DNA of 64,000 bases. It comes from Humibacillus xanthopallidus. Lineage in GTDB: Bacteria > Actinomycetota > Actinomycetes > Actinomycetales > Dermatophilaceae. The position numbers and the translations under genes are program-made. The notes under the pieces were generated by a model. It was not told the origin of the DNA, did not search any database, and was given only the letters and a program-made list of their open reading frames with translations. Below are positions 25,141-34,513 of the stretch, in pieces. Numbering within the stretch: the first letter of the stretch is position 1; every line of letters begins with the position of its first letter. The stretch is taken from NCBI RefSeq assembly GCF_006716675.1, contig NZ_VFPM01000003.1, positions 620,001-684,000 on the forward strand, given 5' to 3'.

Positions 25141-26598
25141 TCAGACGGTGAGCGGTCGGTCGGTGGGGGCGATCGGGCGCGGGAGCGCGCTCGACCCCGT
25201 GAGCCAGGCGTCGACTCCAGCGGCTGCGGCCCGACCCTCGGCGATGGCCCAGACGATGAGCGACTGGCCGCGACCCGCGTCGCCCGCGACGAACACTCCG
25301 GGGACCGAGCTCATGAAGGTCTTGTCGCGCTTGACGTTGCTGCGCTCGTCGAGCTCGACCCCGAGCTGCGAGACGACACCCGGGCCTTCCGGGCCGAGGA
25401 AGCCCATGGCGAAGAGGACGAGCTGCGCGGGGATCTCGCGCTCGGTACCAGGCTTGGAGCTCAGCTTGCCGTCGACGAACTCGACCTCCGTGAGGCGGAG
25501 AGCCGCGACGTTGCCCTCGTCGTCACCGACGAACTCCGTCGTGCTGACGGCGTAGATCCGCTCGCCGCCCTCCTCGTGCGCGCTCGCGACGCGGTAGAGC
25601 ATCGGGTAGGTGGGCCACGGCTGCGAGGCCGGGCGCTCCTCCCCCGGCTGCGGCATGATCTCGAGGCTCGTGACCGACGCGGCACCCTGACGGTGCGCCG
25701 TGCCGATGCAGTCGGCGCCGGTGTCGCCGCCGCCGATGACGACGACGTGCTTGCCGGTGGCGAGGATCTGGTTCTCCACCTGCTCGCCGAGCGCCGCGCG
25801 GTTGCCCTGCGGGAGGTAGTCCATCGCCTGGTGGATGCCGCCGAGCTCGCGCCCGGGGACGTCGAGGTCGCGTGGCACGGTGGCGCCGAGGGCGAGCACG
25901 ACGGCGTCGTAGCGGTCGCGCAGCTGGCGCCCCGTGATGTCGACGCCGACGTTCATGTTGTTGCGGAAGCGGGTGCCCTCGGCCTTCATCTGCTCGAGGC
26001 GGCGGTCGAGGACGGCCTTCTCCATCTTGAACTCGGGGATGCCATAGCGCAGCAGGCCTCCCGGCTTGTCGGCCCGCTCGAAGACGGCGACGGTGTGCCC
26101 GGCGCGCGTCAGCTGCTGGGCCGCGGCGAGGCCGGCGGGGCCCGAGCCGACGACGGCGACCGTCTTGCCCGAGAGTCGCTCCGGCGGCAGCGGCTGCACG
26201 AGGCCATCGCCCCAGGCCTGCTCGATCGTCGTCACCTCGATCTGCTTGATCGTCACGGCGGGCTGGTTGATCCCGAGCACGCAGGCGGTCTCGCACGGCG
26301 CGGGGCAGAGGCGGCCCGTGAACTCCGGGAAGTTGTTCGTCGCGTGCAGGCGCTCGATCGCATCGGACCAGTCGCCTCGCCAGGCGAGGTTGTTCCACTC
26401 CGGGATGAGGTTGCCGAGCGGGCAGCCCGAGTGGCAGAACGGGATGCCGCAGTCCATGCAGCGCCCGGCCTGCCGCTGGAGCTGGCCGAGCTGCTGCTCC
26501 TCGTAGACCTCCTTCCAGTCCCGGATGCGCACCGGGACCGGACGTCGGGCCGGGAGCTCGCGCTCGCGGACGTTGAGAAAGCCTTGCGGGTCAGCCAC
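25141..26598 (-). CDS. gltD: Glutamate synthase small subunit
   Basis: 485 residues from GTG 26598, with GGAGG six bases upstream; it overlaps the gltB stop by eight bases. The N-terminal part holds the cysteines of the two [4Fe-4S] clusters (CMDCGIPFCHSGCP and CPAPCETACVLG). FAD binding is at VVGSGPAGLAAAQQL and NADPH binding at VIGGGDTGADCIGTA; VFVAGDAGRGQSLIVWAI is the C-terminal FAD motif. It passes electrons from NAD(P)H to GltB. A longer open frame to 26952 runs through gltB and is rejected. Confidence 0.96.
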   Translation of the reverse strand: MADPQGFLNVRERELPARRPVPVRIRDWKEVYEEQQLGQLQRQAGRCMDCGIPFCHSGCPLGNLIPEWNNLAWRGDWSDAIERLHATNNFPEFTGRLCPAPCETACVLGINQPAVTIKQIEVTTIEQAWGDGLVQPLPPERLSGKTVAVVGSGPAGLAAAQQLTRAGHTVAVFERADKPGGLLRYGIPEFKMEKAVLDRRLEQMKAEGTRFRNNMNVGVDITGRQLRDRYDAVVLALGATVPRDLDVPGRELGGIHQAMDYLPQGNRAALGEQVENQILATGKHVVVIGGGDTGADCIGTAHRQGAASVTSLEIMPQPGEERPASQPWPTYPMLYRVASAHEEGGERIYAVSTTEFVGDDEGNVAALRLTEVEFVDGKLSSKPGTEREIPAQLVLFAMGFLGPEGPGVVSQLGVELDERSNVKRDKTFMSSVPGVFVAGDAGRGQSLIVWAIAEGRAAAAGVDAWLTGSSALPRPIAPTDRPLTV

Positions 26599-29500
26599 GG
26601 GAAGCCTCCATGATCCGGTTCCACACGTCGGCACCGTCGAGGTCGAGGCCTTCTGCCTCGGCCTGGGCCCTGACGTCGAGGACGCGCTGGTAGTCGCGCG
26701 GCAGGACAAGGGTGAAGCGCTGGCGCGCGTTCTCCCAGTCCGACAGCAGCGCGTCGGCGACGGGCGACTCGGTCCACTCGAGGTGGGAGACGAGCAGCTC
26801 GTGCAGGGTGGTCTCGTCGTCGGGTCGCAACGGCGAGAGATCGACGAGCTCGGGGTTGACGAGGTCGCGGTCGAGGTCGAGCACGTAGGCCACGCCGCCT
26901 GACATGCCGGCAGCGAAGTTGCGGCCGATCGAGCCGAGCACCACCGCCACACCGCCCGTCATGTACTCGCAGCCGTGGTCGCCGACGCCCTCGACGACCG
27001 CACGGGCACCGGAGTTGCGGACGCAGAAGCGCTCGCCGACGGTGCCGCGCAGGAAGAGCTCGCCGGTCGTCGCGCCGTAGGCGATGACGTTGCCGGCGAT
27101 GACGTTCTCCTCGGCGACGAGCGTGGCCCGGCGGTCGGGACGCACGACGATGCGCCCACCGGACAAGCCCTTGCCGACGTAGTCGTTGGCGTCGCCGAAG
27201 AGCCTCATCGTGACGCCGGCCGGGAGGAACGCCCCGAAGGACTGCCCGCCCGACCCGGTCATCGTCAGCTCGATCGTGTTGTCGGCCAGGCCGTTCGGGT
27301 GGGCCTTGGTGACGTGGTGGCCGAGCATCGTGCCGACCGTGCGGTTGACGTTGCGGACGGCGATCTGCGTGCGCACGAGCTCGCCGTCCTCGATGGCGGC
27401 CAGCGACCGCGTGAGCAGCTCGTTGTCGAGGGCCTTGTCGAGGCCGTGGTCCTGGACCGCCGACTGGTGCAGGGTGCCGCCGGTCGGGTTGTCGGCCACC
27501 GCGAGGATCGGGCTGAGGTCGAGCCCCGAGGCCTTCCAGTGCGCGATGGCCTTCTCGAGGTCGAGGCTGCCGACCTGACCGACGGCCTCCTCGATGGAGC
27601 GGAAGCCCAGCGACGCGAGGTGCTCGCGCACCTCCTCGGCGATGTACTCGAAGAAGGTCTCGACGAACTCCGGCTTGCCGGAGAAGCGGGCGCGCAGCTC
27701 GGGGTTCTGCGTCGCGATGCCCACCGGACAGGTGTCGAGGTGGCACACGCGCATCATGATGCAGCCCGAGACGACGAGCGGAGCGGTCGCGAAGCCGAAC
27801 TCCTCAGCGCCCAGCAGGGCCGCCACGACGACGTCGCGCCCGGTCTTGAGCTGCCCGTCGACCTGCACGACGATGCGGTCGCGCAGCCCGTTGAGCACGA
27901 GCGTCTGCTGCGCCTCCGCGAGGCCGAGCTCCCAGGGCGCACCGGCGTGCTTGAGCGAGGTGAGCGGCGAGGCACCCGTGCCGCCGTCGTGCCCGGAGAT
28001 GAGCACGACGTCGGCATGCGCCTTGGAGACGCCGGCCGCCACGGTGCCGACCCCGATCTCGGAGACGAGCTTGACGTGGATGCGCGCCGCGGGGTTGGCG
28101 TTCTTGAGGTCGTGGATCAGCTGAGCGAGATCCTCGATCGAGTAGATGTCGTGGTGCGGTGGCGGTGAGATGAGCCCGACGCCCGGCGTCGAGTGGCGCG
28201 TCTTGGCGACCCACGGGTAGACCTTGTGGCCGGGCAGCTGGCCGCCCTCACCGGGCTTGGCGCCCTGGGCCATCTTGATCTGGATGTCGTCGGAGTGCGT
28301 GAGGTAGAGGCTCGTCACACCGAAGCGACCCGACGCGACCTGCTTGACAGCCGAGCGGCGCTCGGGGTCGAGCAGGCGGTCGACGTCCTCGCCGCCCTCA
28401 CCGGTGTTGGAGCGGCCACCGAGATGGTTCATGGCGATGGCTAGGGTCTCGTGCGCCTCCTTGGAGATCGAGCCGTAGCTCATCGCCCCGGTGTTGAAGC
28501 GCTTGACGATCTCGCTGACCGGCTCGACCTCCTCGAGCGGCACGGGCAGCCGCCCGGTGACGCCGGTCGGCCTGAAGCCCATGAGCCCACGCAACGTCAT
28601 GAGGCGCGACGTCTGGTCGTCGATGCGCCCGGTGTACTGCTTGAAGATGTCGTAGCGACGCTGGCGCGTGGAGTGCTGCAGCCGGAAGACGGTCTCGGGG
28701 TCGAAGAGGTGTGGCTCGCCCTCGCGGCGCCACTGGTACTCCCCGCCCACCTCGAGGACCCGGTGGGCCTGCTGCACGCCGTCCGGGGGGTAGGCCCGGG
28801 CGTGGCGCTCGGCCGTCTCCTGCGCGATGACGTCGAGCCCGACACCACCGAGCTGCGAGACCGTGCCGGTGAAGTAGCGGTCGACGAGCTCCTGCGACAG
28901 GCCGATGGCCTCGAAGACCTGCGCGCCGCGGTAGGACGCGACCGTCGAGATGCCCATCTTCGACATCACCTTGAGCACGCCCTTGCCGAGCGCCTTGATG
29001 AGGTTCTTGACGGCCTTGTCGGCCTCGACGCCCTCGATCTCGCCGGAGCGCACGAGGTCCTCGACGGTCTCCATCGCGAGGTAGGGGTTGACCGCCGCGG
29101 CGCCGTAGCCGATGAGCAGCGCGACGTGGTGCACCTCGCGGACGTCACCGGCCTCGACGATCATGCCGACCTGGGTGCGGGTCTTCTCGCGGATGAGGTG
29201 GTGGTGCACCGCGGCCGTCAGCAGCAGCGACGGGATGGGGGCGAGGTCGCGACCGGAGTCACGGTCGGACAGCACGACGAAGCGCGCTCCCCGGCGGATG
29301 GCCTGCGACACCTCGGCGAAGATCTCCTCGAGCCGGTCGCGCATCGCGGCCGCCCCGCCGGTCACGTCGTAGAGCCCGCGCACGACGTGGGTCGCGTAGC
29401 CGGGCAGGTCACCGTCGGCGTTGATGTGCACGATCTTGGCGAGCTCGTCGTTGTCGATGACGGGGAAGTCGAGGACGAGCTGACGCGCGTGAGCAGGCGA

Positions 29501-31150
29501 CGCGGACAGGGCGTTGCCCTCGGGGCCGAGGAAGGTACCGAGCGAGGTGACGAGCTCCTCGCGGATCGCGTCGAGCGGCGGGTTGGTCACCTGGGCGAAG
29601 AGCTGCGTGAAGTAGTCGAAGAGCAGCCGGGGCCGCGACGAGAGCACGGCGATCGGGGTGTCGGTGCCCATCGACCCGAGCGCCTCGGCGCCGGACTTCG
29701 CCATCGGCGTGAGCAGGATGCGCAGGTCCTCGGAGGTGTAGCCGAAGGTCTGCTGGCGGCGCTGCACGGAGGCGGCCGTGTGGACGATGTGCTCGCGCTC
29801 GGGGAGGTCCTTCATCCGGATCAGCCCGGCGTGGAGCCACTCGGCGTAGGGCTTGGCCGCCGCGAGCGAGGACTTGATCTCGTCGTCGCTGACGATGCGG
29901 CCGTGCTCGGTGTCGACGAGGAACATCTTGCCGGGCTGCAGGCGACCGCGCTGGACGACGTGCTCGGGGTCGAGCTCGATGACGCCGGACTCGGAGGCGA
30001 GCACGACGAGACCGTCGTCGGTCACGGCATACCGCCCCGGGCGCAGCCCGTTGCGGTCGAGGACCGCGCCGACGAGCGTGCCGTCGGTGAAGCAGACGTT
30101 GGCGGGGCCGTCCCACGGCTCCATGAAGGTCGAGTGGAACTCGTAGAAGGCCTTGCGGGCGGGGTCCATCGTCGCGTGGTTCTCCCACGCCTCGGGGATC
30201 ATCATGAGCACCGCGTGCGGCAGCGAGCGGCCACCGAGGTGGAGCAGCTCGAGCACCTCGTCGAAGCTCGCCGAGTCGGACGCGTCGGGCGTGCAGATCG
30301 GGAAGATCCGCTCGAGGTCGCCCGGGATGATGTCGGAGGTCAGCTGGCTCTCGCGGGCCCGCATCCAGTTGCGGTTGCCCTTGACGGTGTTGATCTCGCC
30401 GTTGTGCGCGATCATCCGGTAGGGGTGCGCGAGCGGCCACGACGGGAAGGTGTTGGTCGAGAAGCGAGAGTGGACGAGGGCGAGCTCGGTCGCGAAGCGC
30501 GGGTCGGACAGGTCGGGGAAGAACGGCTCGAGCTGGCCGGTCGTCAGCATGCCCTTGTAGACGATGGTGCGCGAGCTGAGCGAGGCGAAGTAGACCTCCA
30601 CCTCGCGCTCGGCGCGCTTGCGCAGGCAGAAGGCGAGCCGGTCGAGCCCGAGCGCGACCTGGCGCCCCATCGAGCTGCTGACGAAGAGCTGCTCGAAGAA
30701 CGGCATGCAGTCGCGGGCCACCTTGCCCACGAGGTCGGCGCCCACAGGCACCTCGCGCCAGCCGAGCACCTTGAGGTTCTCGGAGGCGGCGATCTCCTCG
30801 ATGCGGGCCTTGGCGGCGGCGCGCTCGATCGGGTTCGCGGGCAGGAAGGCCATGCCCGCGGCATACGCCCCGACGTTCGGCAGCGTGAACGGCACGGTCT
30901 CGCGGAAGAACTCGTCGGGGATCTGCAGGAGGATGCCCGCCCCGTCACCGACGAGCGGGTCGGCTCCGGTCGCACCGCGGTGGTCGAGGTTGCGCAGTGC
31001 GGTGAGGGCGTGCTCGACGATGTCGTGGCCGGCGCTCCCGCGCATCGTCGCGATGAGCGCGACGCCACAGGCGTCGTGCTCGAACTCCCGGCGGTAGAGA
31101 CCGGAGTTCTCCGGCTGTGCGCTGAAGAGGGTGCGGGTGTGCGGCGACAT
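26591..31150 (-). CDS. gltB: Glutamate synthase large subunit
   Basis: 1519 residues from ATG 31150 (AGAAGGA eight bases and GGTGGAG directly upstream). A propeptide of 27 residues ends before Cys28 (HDACGVALIAT), the nucleophile of the class II glutamine amidotransferase domain. The FMN/synthase domain contains GGRSNTGEGGED and GHDGGTGASPLTS, and CIMMRVCHLDTCPVG supplies the [3Fe-4S] cysteines. The C terminus is the GXGXG beta-helix domain. It makes two glutamates from glutamine and 2-oxoglutarate. Earlier in-frame ATGs (to 31234) have no ribosome site. Confidence 0.97.
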   Translation of the reverse strand: MSPHTRTLFSAQPENSGLYRREFEHDACGVALIATMRGSAGHDIVEHALTALRNLDHRGATGADPLVGDGAGILLQIPDEFFRETVPFTLPNVGAYAAGMAFLPANPIERAAAKARIEEIAASENLKVLGWREVPVGADLVGKVARDCMPFFEQLFVSSSMGRQVALGLDRLAFCLRKRAEREVEVYFASLSSRTIVYKGMLTTGQLEPFFPDLSDPRFATELALVHSRFSTNTFPSWPLAHPYRMIAHNGEINTVKGNRNWMRARESQLTSDIIPGDLERIFPICTPDASDSASFDEVLELLHLGGRSLPHAVLMMIPEAWENHATMDPARKAFYEFHSTFMEPWDGPANVCFTDGTLVGAVLDRNGLRPGRYAVTDDGLVVLASESGVIELDPEHVVQRGRLQPGKMFLVDTEHGRIVSDDEIKSSLAAAKPYAEWLHAGLIRMKDLPEREHIVHTAASVQRRQQTFGYTSEDLRILLTPMAKSGAEALGSMGTDTPIAVLSSRPRLLFDYFTQLFAQVTNPPLDAIREELVTSLGTFLGPEGNALSASPAHARQLVLDFPVIDNDELAKIVHINADGDLPGYATHVVRGLYDVTGGAAAMRDRLEEIFAEVSQAIRRGARFVVLSDRDSGRDLAPIPSLLLTAAVHHHLIREKTRTQVGMIVEAGDVREVHHVALLIGYGAAAVNPYLAMETVEDLVRSGEIEGVEADKAVKNLIKALGKGVLKVMSKMGISTVASYRGAQVFEAIGLSQELVDRYFTGTVSQLGGVGLDVIAQETAERHARAYPPDGVQQAHRVLEVGGEYQWRREGEPHLFDPETVFRLQHSTRQRRYDIFKQYTGRIDDQTSRLMTLRGLMGFRPTGVTGRLPVPLEEVEPVSEIVKRFNTGAMSYGSISKEAHETLAIAMNHLGGRSNTGEGGEDVDRLLDPERRSAVKQVASGRFGVTSLYLTHSDDIQIKMAQGAKPGEGGQLPGHKVYPWVAKTRHSTPGVGLISPPPHHDIYSIEDLAQLIHDLKNANPAARIHVKLVSEIGVGTVAAGVSKAHADVVLISGHDGGTGASPLTSLKHAGAPWELGLAEAQQTLVLNGLRDRIVVQVDGQLKTGRDVVVAALLGAEEFGFATAPLVVSGCIMMRVCHLDTCPVGIATQNPELRARFSGKPEFVETFFEYIAEEVREHLASLGFRSIEEAVGQVGSLDLEKAIAHWKASGLDLSPILAVADNPTGGTLHQSAVQDHGLDKALDNELLTRSLAAIEDGELVRTQIAVRNVNRTVGTMLGHHVTKAHPNGLADNTIELTMTGSGGQSFGAFLPAGVTMRLFGDANDYVGKGLSGGRIVVRPDRRATLVAEENVIAGNVIAYGATTGELFLRGTVGERFCVRNSGARAVVEGVGDHGCEYMTGGVAVVLGSIGRNFAAGMSGGVAYVLDLDRDLVNPELVDLSPLRPDDETTLHELLVSHLEWTESPVADALLSDWENARQRFTLVLPRDYQRVLDVRAQAEAEGLDLDGADVWNRIMEASRG

Positions 31151-31348
31151 CTCCACCGTCCTTCTGACTGGGCCTCGGGACATCCCACGAAGGGCCGACG
31201 GCATGACGAATGGCATGTGGACGGCACTGGCCACAGGCGATGGTTACGACGATATCGGAGCATGCCGCCGTCCTACCTGCTGATACGACGGATTCCGGAT
31301 GTTGAGACGCCGTGCTCGCCTGATGATCACGCCTGCGCGGACTCGGGC
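31151..31348. other. 198-base gap between gltB and lgt
   Basis: It must hold the gltB promoter and the end of the lgt transcript. The only -10-like hexamer I see is TATCGT (31249-31254, minus strand), about 100 bases before the gltB ATG. I see no strong hairpin and no small gene. Confidence 0.3.
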
Positions 31349-32416
31349 TCAGGTGCCTGGTGAGGGCTCCTGCGTGGTCGCCGCCCCGGACGCGGCGTTT
31401 GCCTCGTCCGCGGAGGCCTCGGCCGGAGGATCTTCGTCGGTGCCAGCCGTGCCGTCAGTGCCGTCAGTGCCGTCAGTGCCGTCAGTGCCAGCCGTGCCGT
31501 CGGTGCCGTCGGTGCCGTCGGTGCCGTCATGGCCCGCGGCGGCGCTCGGACCGCGCCCACCGGGCATCGAGGCGAACCGGAACCAGAGGAAGACGCCGAG
31601 GAGGAAGACGAGCAGCGAGACCCAGGTGTTGACCCGCTGGCCGAGGATGTAGTTGGCCGAGTCGCTGCGCATGTTCTCGATGACGATGCGCCCGATCGGG
31701 TAGCCCATGACGTAGGCCGCGAACACCTGGCCGGGCTTCAGCGTGAAGCGTCTGCCGATCCCGATGAGGAAGGCCGCGAGGAGCAGGCACCAGATCGCCT
31801 CGTAGAGGAAGGTCGGGTGGAAGTAGCCCTTGACGACGGGGTTGCCCGCCGCGTCGACGACGGCCCGCCCCGCGCTGGTGTCCCACTCGTAGATGCGCAG
31901 CCGCCACGGCAGGTCGGTCGGAGCGCCGTAGATCTCGTTGTTGAACCAGTTGCCGAAGCGCCCCATCGCCTGGGCGATGGCCACCCCCGGTGCGGCTGCG
32001 TCGACGAAGTCGCGGAAGGTGACGCCGTTCTTGCGACAGCCGATCCACGCGCCGACGGCGCCGAGCGCGACCGCGCCCCAGATGCCGAGGCCGCCCTCGT
32101 AGATGGCGAAGGCCTTCCACGGGTCGCCGCCCTGACCGAAGTAGGGCTGCGGCGTGGTGATGAGGTGGTAGAGCCGCCCACCGATGATGCCGAAGGGCAC
32201 GGCCCACGCGGAGATGTCGATGGCGACCCCGGGGCGGTAGCCGAGCGCGGACAGCCGCCGCTGGGTGAGCCAGACCGCGACGACGATGCCGGCGAGGATG
32301 CAGAGGGCGTAGCCACGGATCGGCAGCGGCCCGAGGTGCCAGACGCCGACGGACGGCGACGGCAGCTCGGTGGCCAGCGTGGACACCGCCGTCGGTATGC
32401 CGCTGAGCAGGCTCAT
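31349..32416 (-). CDS. lgt: Prolipoprotein diacylglyceryl transferase, with repetitive C-terminal tail
   Basis: 355 residues; typical Lgt is about 260-290. Seven membrane segments are visible, with the conserved AMGRFGNWFNNEIYG (phosphatidylglycerol site) and GGLGIWGAV. It transfers diacylglycerol to the lipobox Cys of lipoproteins such as LivJ. After the last helix (about residue 285) the protein runs into a tail of Gly-Thr-Asp repeats and an acidic Ala/Glu-rich end, coded by a 9-base tandem repeat. ATG 32416 overlaps the trpA stop (ATGA). The trp-lgt order matches M. tuberculosis. Confidence 0.95.
   Translation of the reverse strand: MSLLSGIPTAVSTLATELPSPSVGVWHLGPLPIRGYALCILAGIVVAVWLTQRRLSALGYRPGVAIDISAWAVPFGIIGGRLYHLITTPQPYFGQGGDPWKAFAIYEGGLGIWGAVALGAVGAWIGCRKNGVTFRDFVDAAAPGVAIAQAMGRFGNWFNNEIYGAPTDLPWRLRIYEWDTSAGRAVVDAAGNPVVKGYFHPTFLYEAIWCLLLAAFLIGIGRRFTLKPGQVFAAYVMGYPIGRIVIENMRSDSANYILGQRVNTWVSLLVFLLGVFLWFRFASMPGGRGPSAAAGHDGTDGTDGTDGTAGTDGTDGTDGTDGTAGTDEDPPAEASADEANAASGAATTQEPSPGT
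31440..31529. repeat. Tandem repeat, ten 9-base units (two 45-base copies), in lgt
   Basis: Units are GTGCCAGCC or GTGCCGTC(A/G). The order is one GTGCCAGCC followed by four GTGCCGTCR, twice over. In frame it codes for Gly-Thr-Asp with an Ala at each GTGCCAGCC. The nested period suggests recent slippage and copy-number variation. Confidence 0.9.
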
Positions 32417-33213
32417 GCCCGCCCCCTCCGGACGCCCTCGGCGAGCTCACGGGCGAGGGCGCCGAGCGCCTCGAGGCCCTCCTGCGGGGTGGGCGCCTCG
32501 GTGAGGCACCGCACGAGCGCGGAACCGACGATGACACCGTCGGCGTAGCGGCCGACCTCGGCCGCCTGGTCGCCGGTCGAGACGCCGACACCGACGCAGA
32601 CGGGCAGGTCGGTGGCGGCGCGGGTCCGGGCGACGAGGTCGGCGGCGGCCTCGCCGACGCTGGCGCGCGCCCCCGTGACTCCCATGACGGCGGTCGCGTA
32701 GACGAAGCCGCGGCAGGCGGCGGTGACCTTGGTGAGGCGCTCGGGCGTCGAGCTCGGTGCGACGAGGAAGACCTTGTCGAGGTCGTTGGCGTCGGCCGCG
32801 GCGGTCCAGTCGCCGGCCTCGTCGGGGATGAGGTCGGGCGTGATGAGGCCTGCACCCCCGGCGGCGGCGAGGTCGCCGGCGAAGCGGTCGACGCCGTAGC
32901 GCAGGACGGGGTTCCAGTACGTCATGACGAGGGCACCGGCTCCGGCGTCGGAGACCGCACGCGTCGCGGAGAAGATGTCACCGAGGTGGACGCCGGCCTC
33001 GAGCGCCCGGACCGCGGCGTCCTGGATGACGGGCCCGTCCATGACGGGGTCGCTGTAGGGGACGCCGATCTCGACGATGTCGACGCCGTTGTCGACGAGC
33101 ACCTTCATCGCCTCGATCGAGCCCTCGACGCTCGGGAAGCCGACGGGGAGGTAGCCGATGAGGGCCGCCCGGCCCTCCGCCCGGCACGCCTCGAGGATGG
33201 GGCCGACGCTCAC
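32413..33213 (-). CDS. trpA: Tryptophan synthase alpha chain
   Basis: 266 residues from GTG 33213, which overlaps the trpB stop (GTGA). GVPYSDPVMDGPVIQDAAVRAL contains the catalytic Asp region and LIGYLPVGFPSVE the catalytic Glu-equivalent strand. TPDLIPDEAGDW and VGVGVSTGDQAAEV complete the barrel. It cleaves indole-3-glycerol phosphate to indole, which passes to TrpB. A longer frame upstream lies inside trpB. Confidence 0.96.
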   Translation of the reverse strand: MSVGPILEACRAEGRAALIGYLPVGFPSVEGSIEAMKVLVDNGVDIVEIGVPYSDPVMDGPVIQDAAVRALEAGVHLGDIFSATRAVSDAGAGALVMTYWNPVLRYGVDRFAGDLAAAGGAGLITPDLIPDEAGDWTAAADANDLDKVFLVAPSSTPERLTKVTAACRGFVYATAVMGVTGARASVGEAAADLVARTRAATDLPVCVGVGVSTGDQAAEVGRYADGVIVGSALVRCLTEAPTPQEGLEALGALARELAEGVRRGRA

Positions 33214-34511
33214 AGCTGCACCCCCGTGCCCGTGGCGCCGTCGTCGTCCGTGGCGCCGTCGGCAGCCTCGGACGTCGCGGGCAGGACGGTGCCGCCGTCC
33301 TCGTCGATGAGGCCGAACCACGCCGCGGCCGTGTGCACGTCCTTGTCGCCGCGACCCGAGAGGTTGACGAGCAGGACCGCGTCGGGGCCGAGCTCACGCC
33401 CGACCTTCATCGCCCCGGCGAGGGCGTGGGCGCTCTCGATGGCAGGCAGGATGCCCTCGGTGCGCGAGAGCAGCGAGAAGGCCTCCATCGCCTCCTCGTC
33501 GGTGACGGGGCGGTACTCGGCCCGGCCCGACTCGAGCAGGTGCGCGTGCTCCGGCCCCACGCTCGGGTAGTCGAGGCCCGCCGAGACGCTGTGCGACTCG
33601 ACCGTCTGGCCGTCGACGTCCTGCATGACGTAGGTGAACGCACCGTGGAGCACGCCCGGCTGGCCGGCCGAGAAGCGCGCCGCGTGCCTGCCCGACGCCA
33701 CCCCCTCGCCGCCGGCCTCGAAGCCGATGAGGCGCACGGAGCGGTCGTCGATGAAGCGGTGGAAGATGCCGATCGCGTTGGAGCCGCCGCCGACGCAGGC
33801 GAGCACGGCGTCCGGCAGCCGGCCCACGAGGTCGAGCACCTGCTGGCGGGCCTCGACGCCGATGACCCGGTGGAAGTCGCGGACCATCTCGGGGAAGGGG
33901 TGCGGTCCGGTGACGGTGCCGAGCACGTAGTGGGTCGTCGCGACGTTGGCCACCCAGTCGCGGAAGGCCTCGTTGACGGCGTCCTTGAGCGTCTTGCTGC
34001 CGTTGTCGACCGGCACGACGGTGGCGCCGAGCAGCCGCATGCGGGCGACGTTGAGGGCCTGGCGCTCGGTGTCCTTGCGGCCCATGTAGACGACGCACTC
34101 GAGCCCGAGGAGGGCAGCCGCGGTGGCGGTCGCGACGCCGTGCTGGCCGGCGCCCGTCTCGGCGATGACGCGGGTCTTGCCCATGCGCTTGGTGAGCAGC
34201 GCCTGGCCGAGCACGTTGTTGATCTTGTGCGAGCCGGTGTGGTTGAGGTCCTCGCGCTTGAGGATGACCCGGGCGCCGCCGCAGTGCTCGGCGAAGCGGG
34301 GCACCTCGGTGATGATGCTGGGCCGGCCCGTGTAGGTGCGCTGGAGCCGCTCGAGCTCGCCGACGAACTCCGGGTCGACGACGGCCTTGCGCCACACCTC
34401 CTCGAGCTGCTCGAGGGCAGGGATCAGCGCCTCGGGGACGTAGCGTCCCCCGAAACCGCCGAAGCGGCCGTATGCCGGCACGCCGGATGAGGTGGTCGAT
34501 GGCTGGGTCAT
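33210..34511 (-). CDS. trpB: Tryptophan synthase beta chain
   Basis: 433 residues from ATG 34511, with AGGAG five bases upstream; the overlapping GTG at 34517 is too close to that ribosome site. The PLP Lys is in HTGSHKINNVLGQ, the phosphate-binding loop in ACVGGGSNAIG, and GAGQHGVATATAAAL is conserved TrpB1. The C-terminal tail after the domain (about 35 residues, Thr/Asp-rich) is longer than usual. It condenses indole with serine. Confidence 0.97.
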   Translation of the reverse strand: MTQPSTTSSGVPAYGRFGGFGGRYVPEALIPALEQLEEVWRKAVVDPEFVGELERLQRTYTGRPSIITEVPRFAEHCGGARVILKREDLNHTGSHKINNVLGQALLTKRMGKTRVIAETGAGQHGVATATAAALLGLECVVYMGRKDTERQALNVARMRLLGATVVPVDNGSKTLKDAVNEAFRDWVANVATTHYVLGTVTGPHPFPEMVRDFHRVIGVEARQQVLDLVGRLPDAVLACVGGGSNAIGIFHRFIDDRSVRLIGFEAGGEGVASGRHAARFSAGQPGVLHGAFTYVMQDVDGQTVESHSVSAGLDYPSVGPEHAHLLESGRAEYRPVTDEEAMEAFSLLSRTEGILPAIESAHALAGAMKVGRELGPDAVLLVNLSGRGDKDVHTAAAWFGLIDEDGGTVLPATSEAADGATDDDGATGTGVQL

Positions 34512-34513
34512 GC

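Noticed and set aside
28451..31363. 970-residue open frame on the plus strand opposite gltB
   Set aside because: A shadow of the high-GC third-codon pattern of gltB; its translation is Arg/Asp/Glu/His-rich with no domain, and gltB is complete.
31440..31529. Repeat looked at as a CRISPR array
   Set aside because: Units are 9 bases with no spacers, in frame within lgt, and no cas genes are present.
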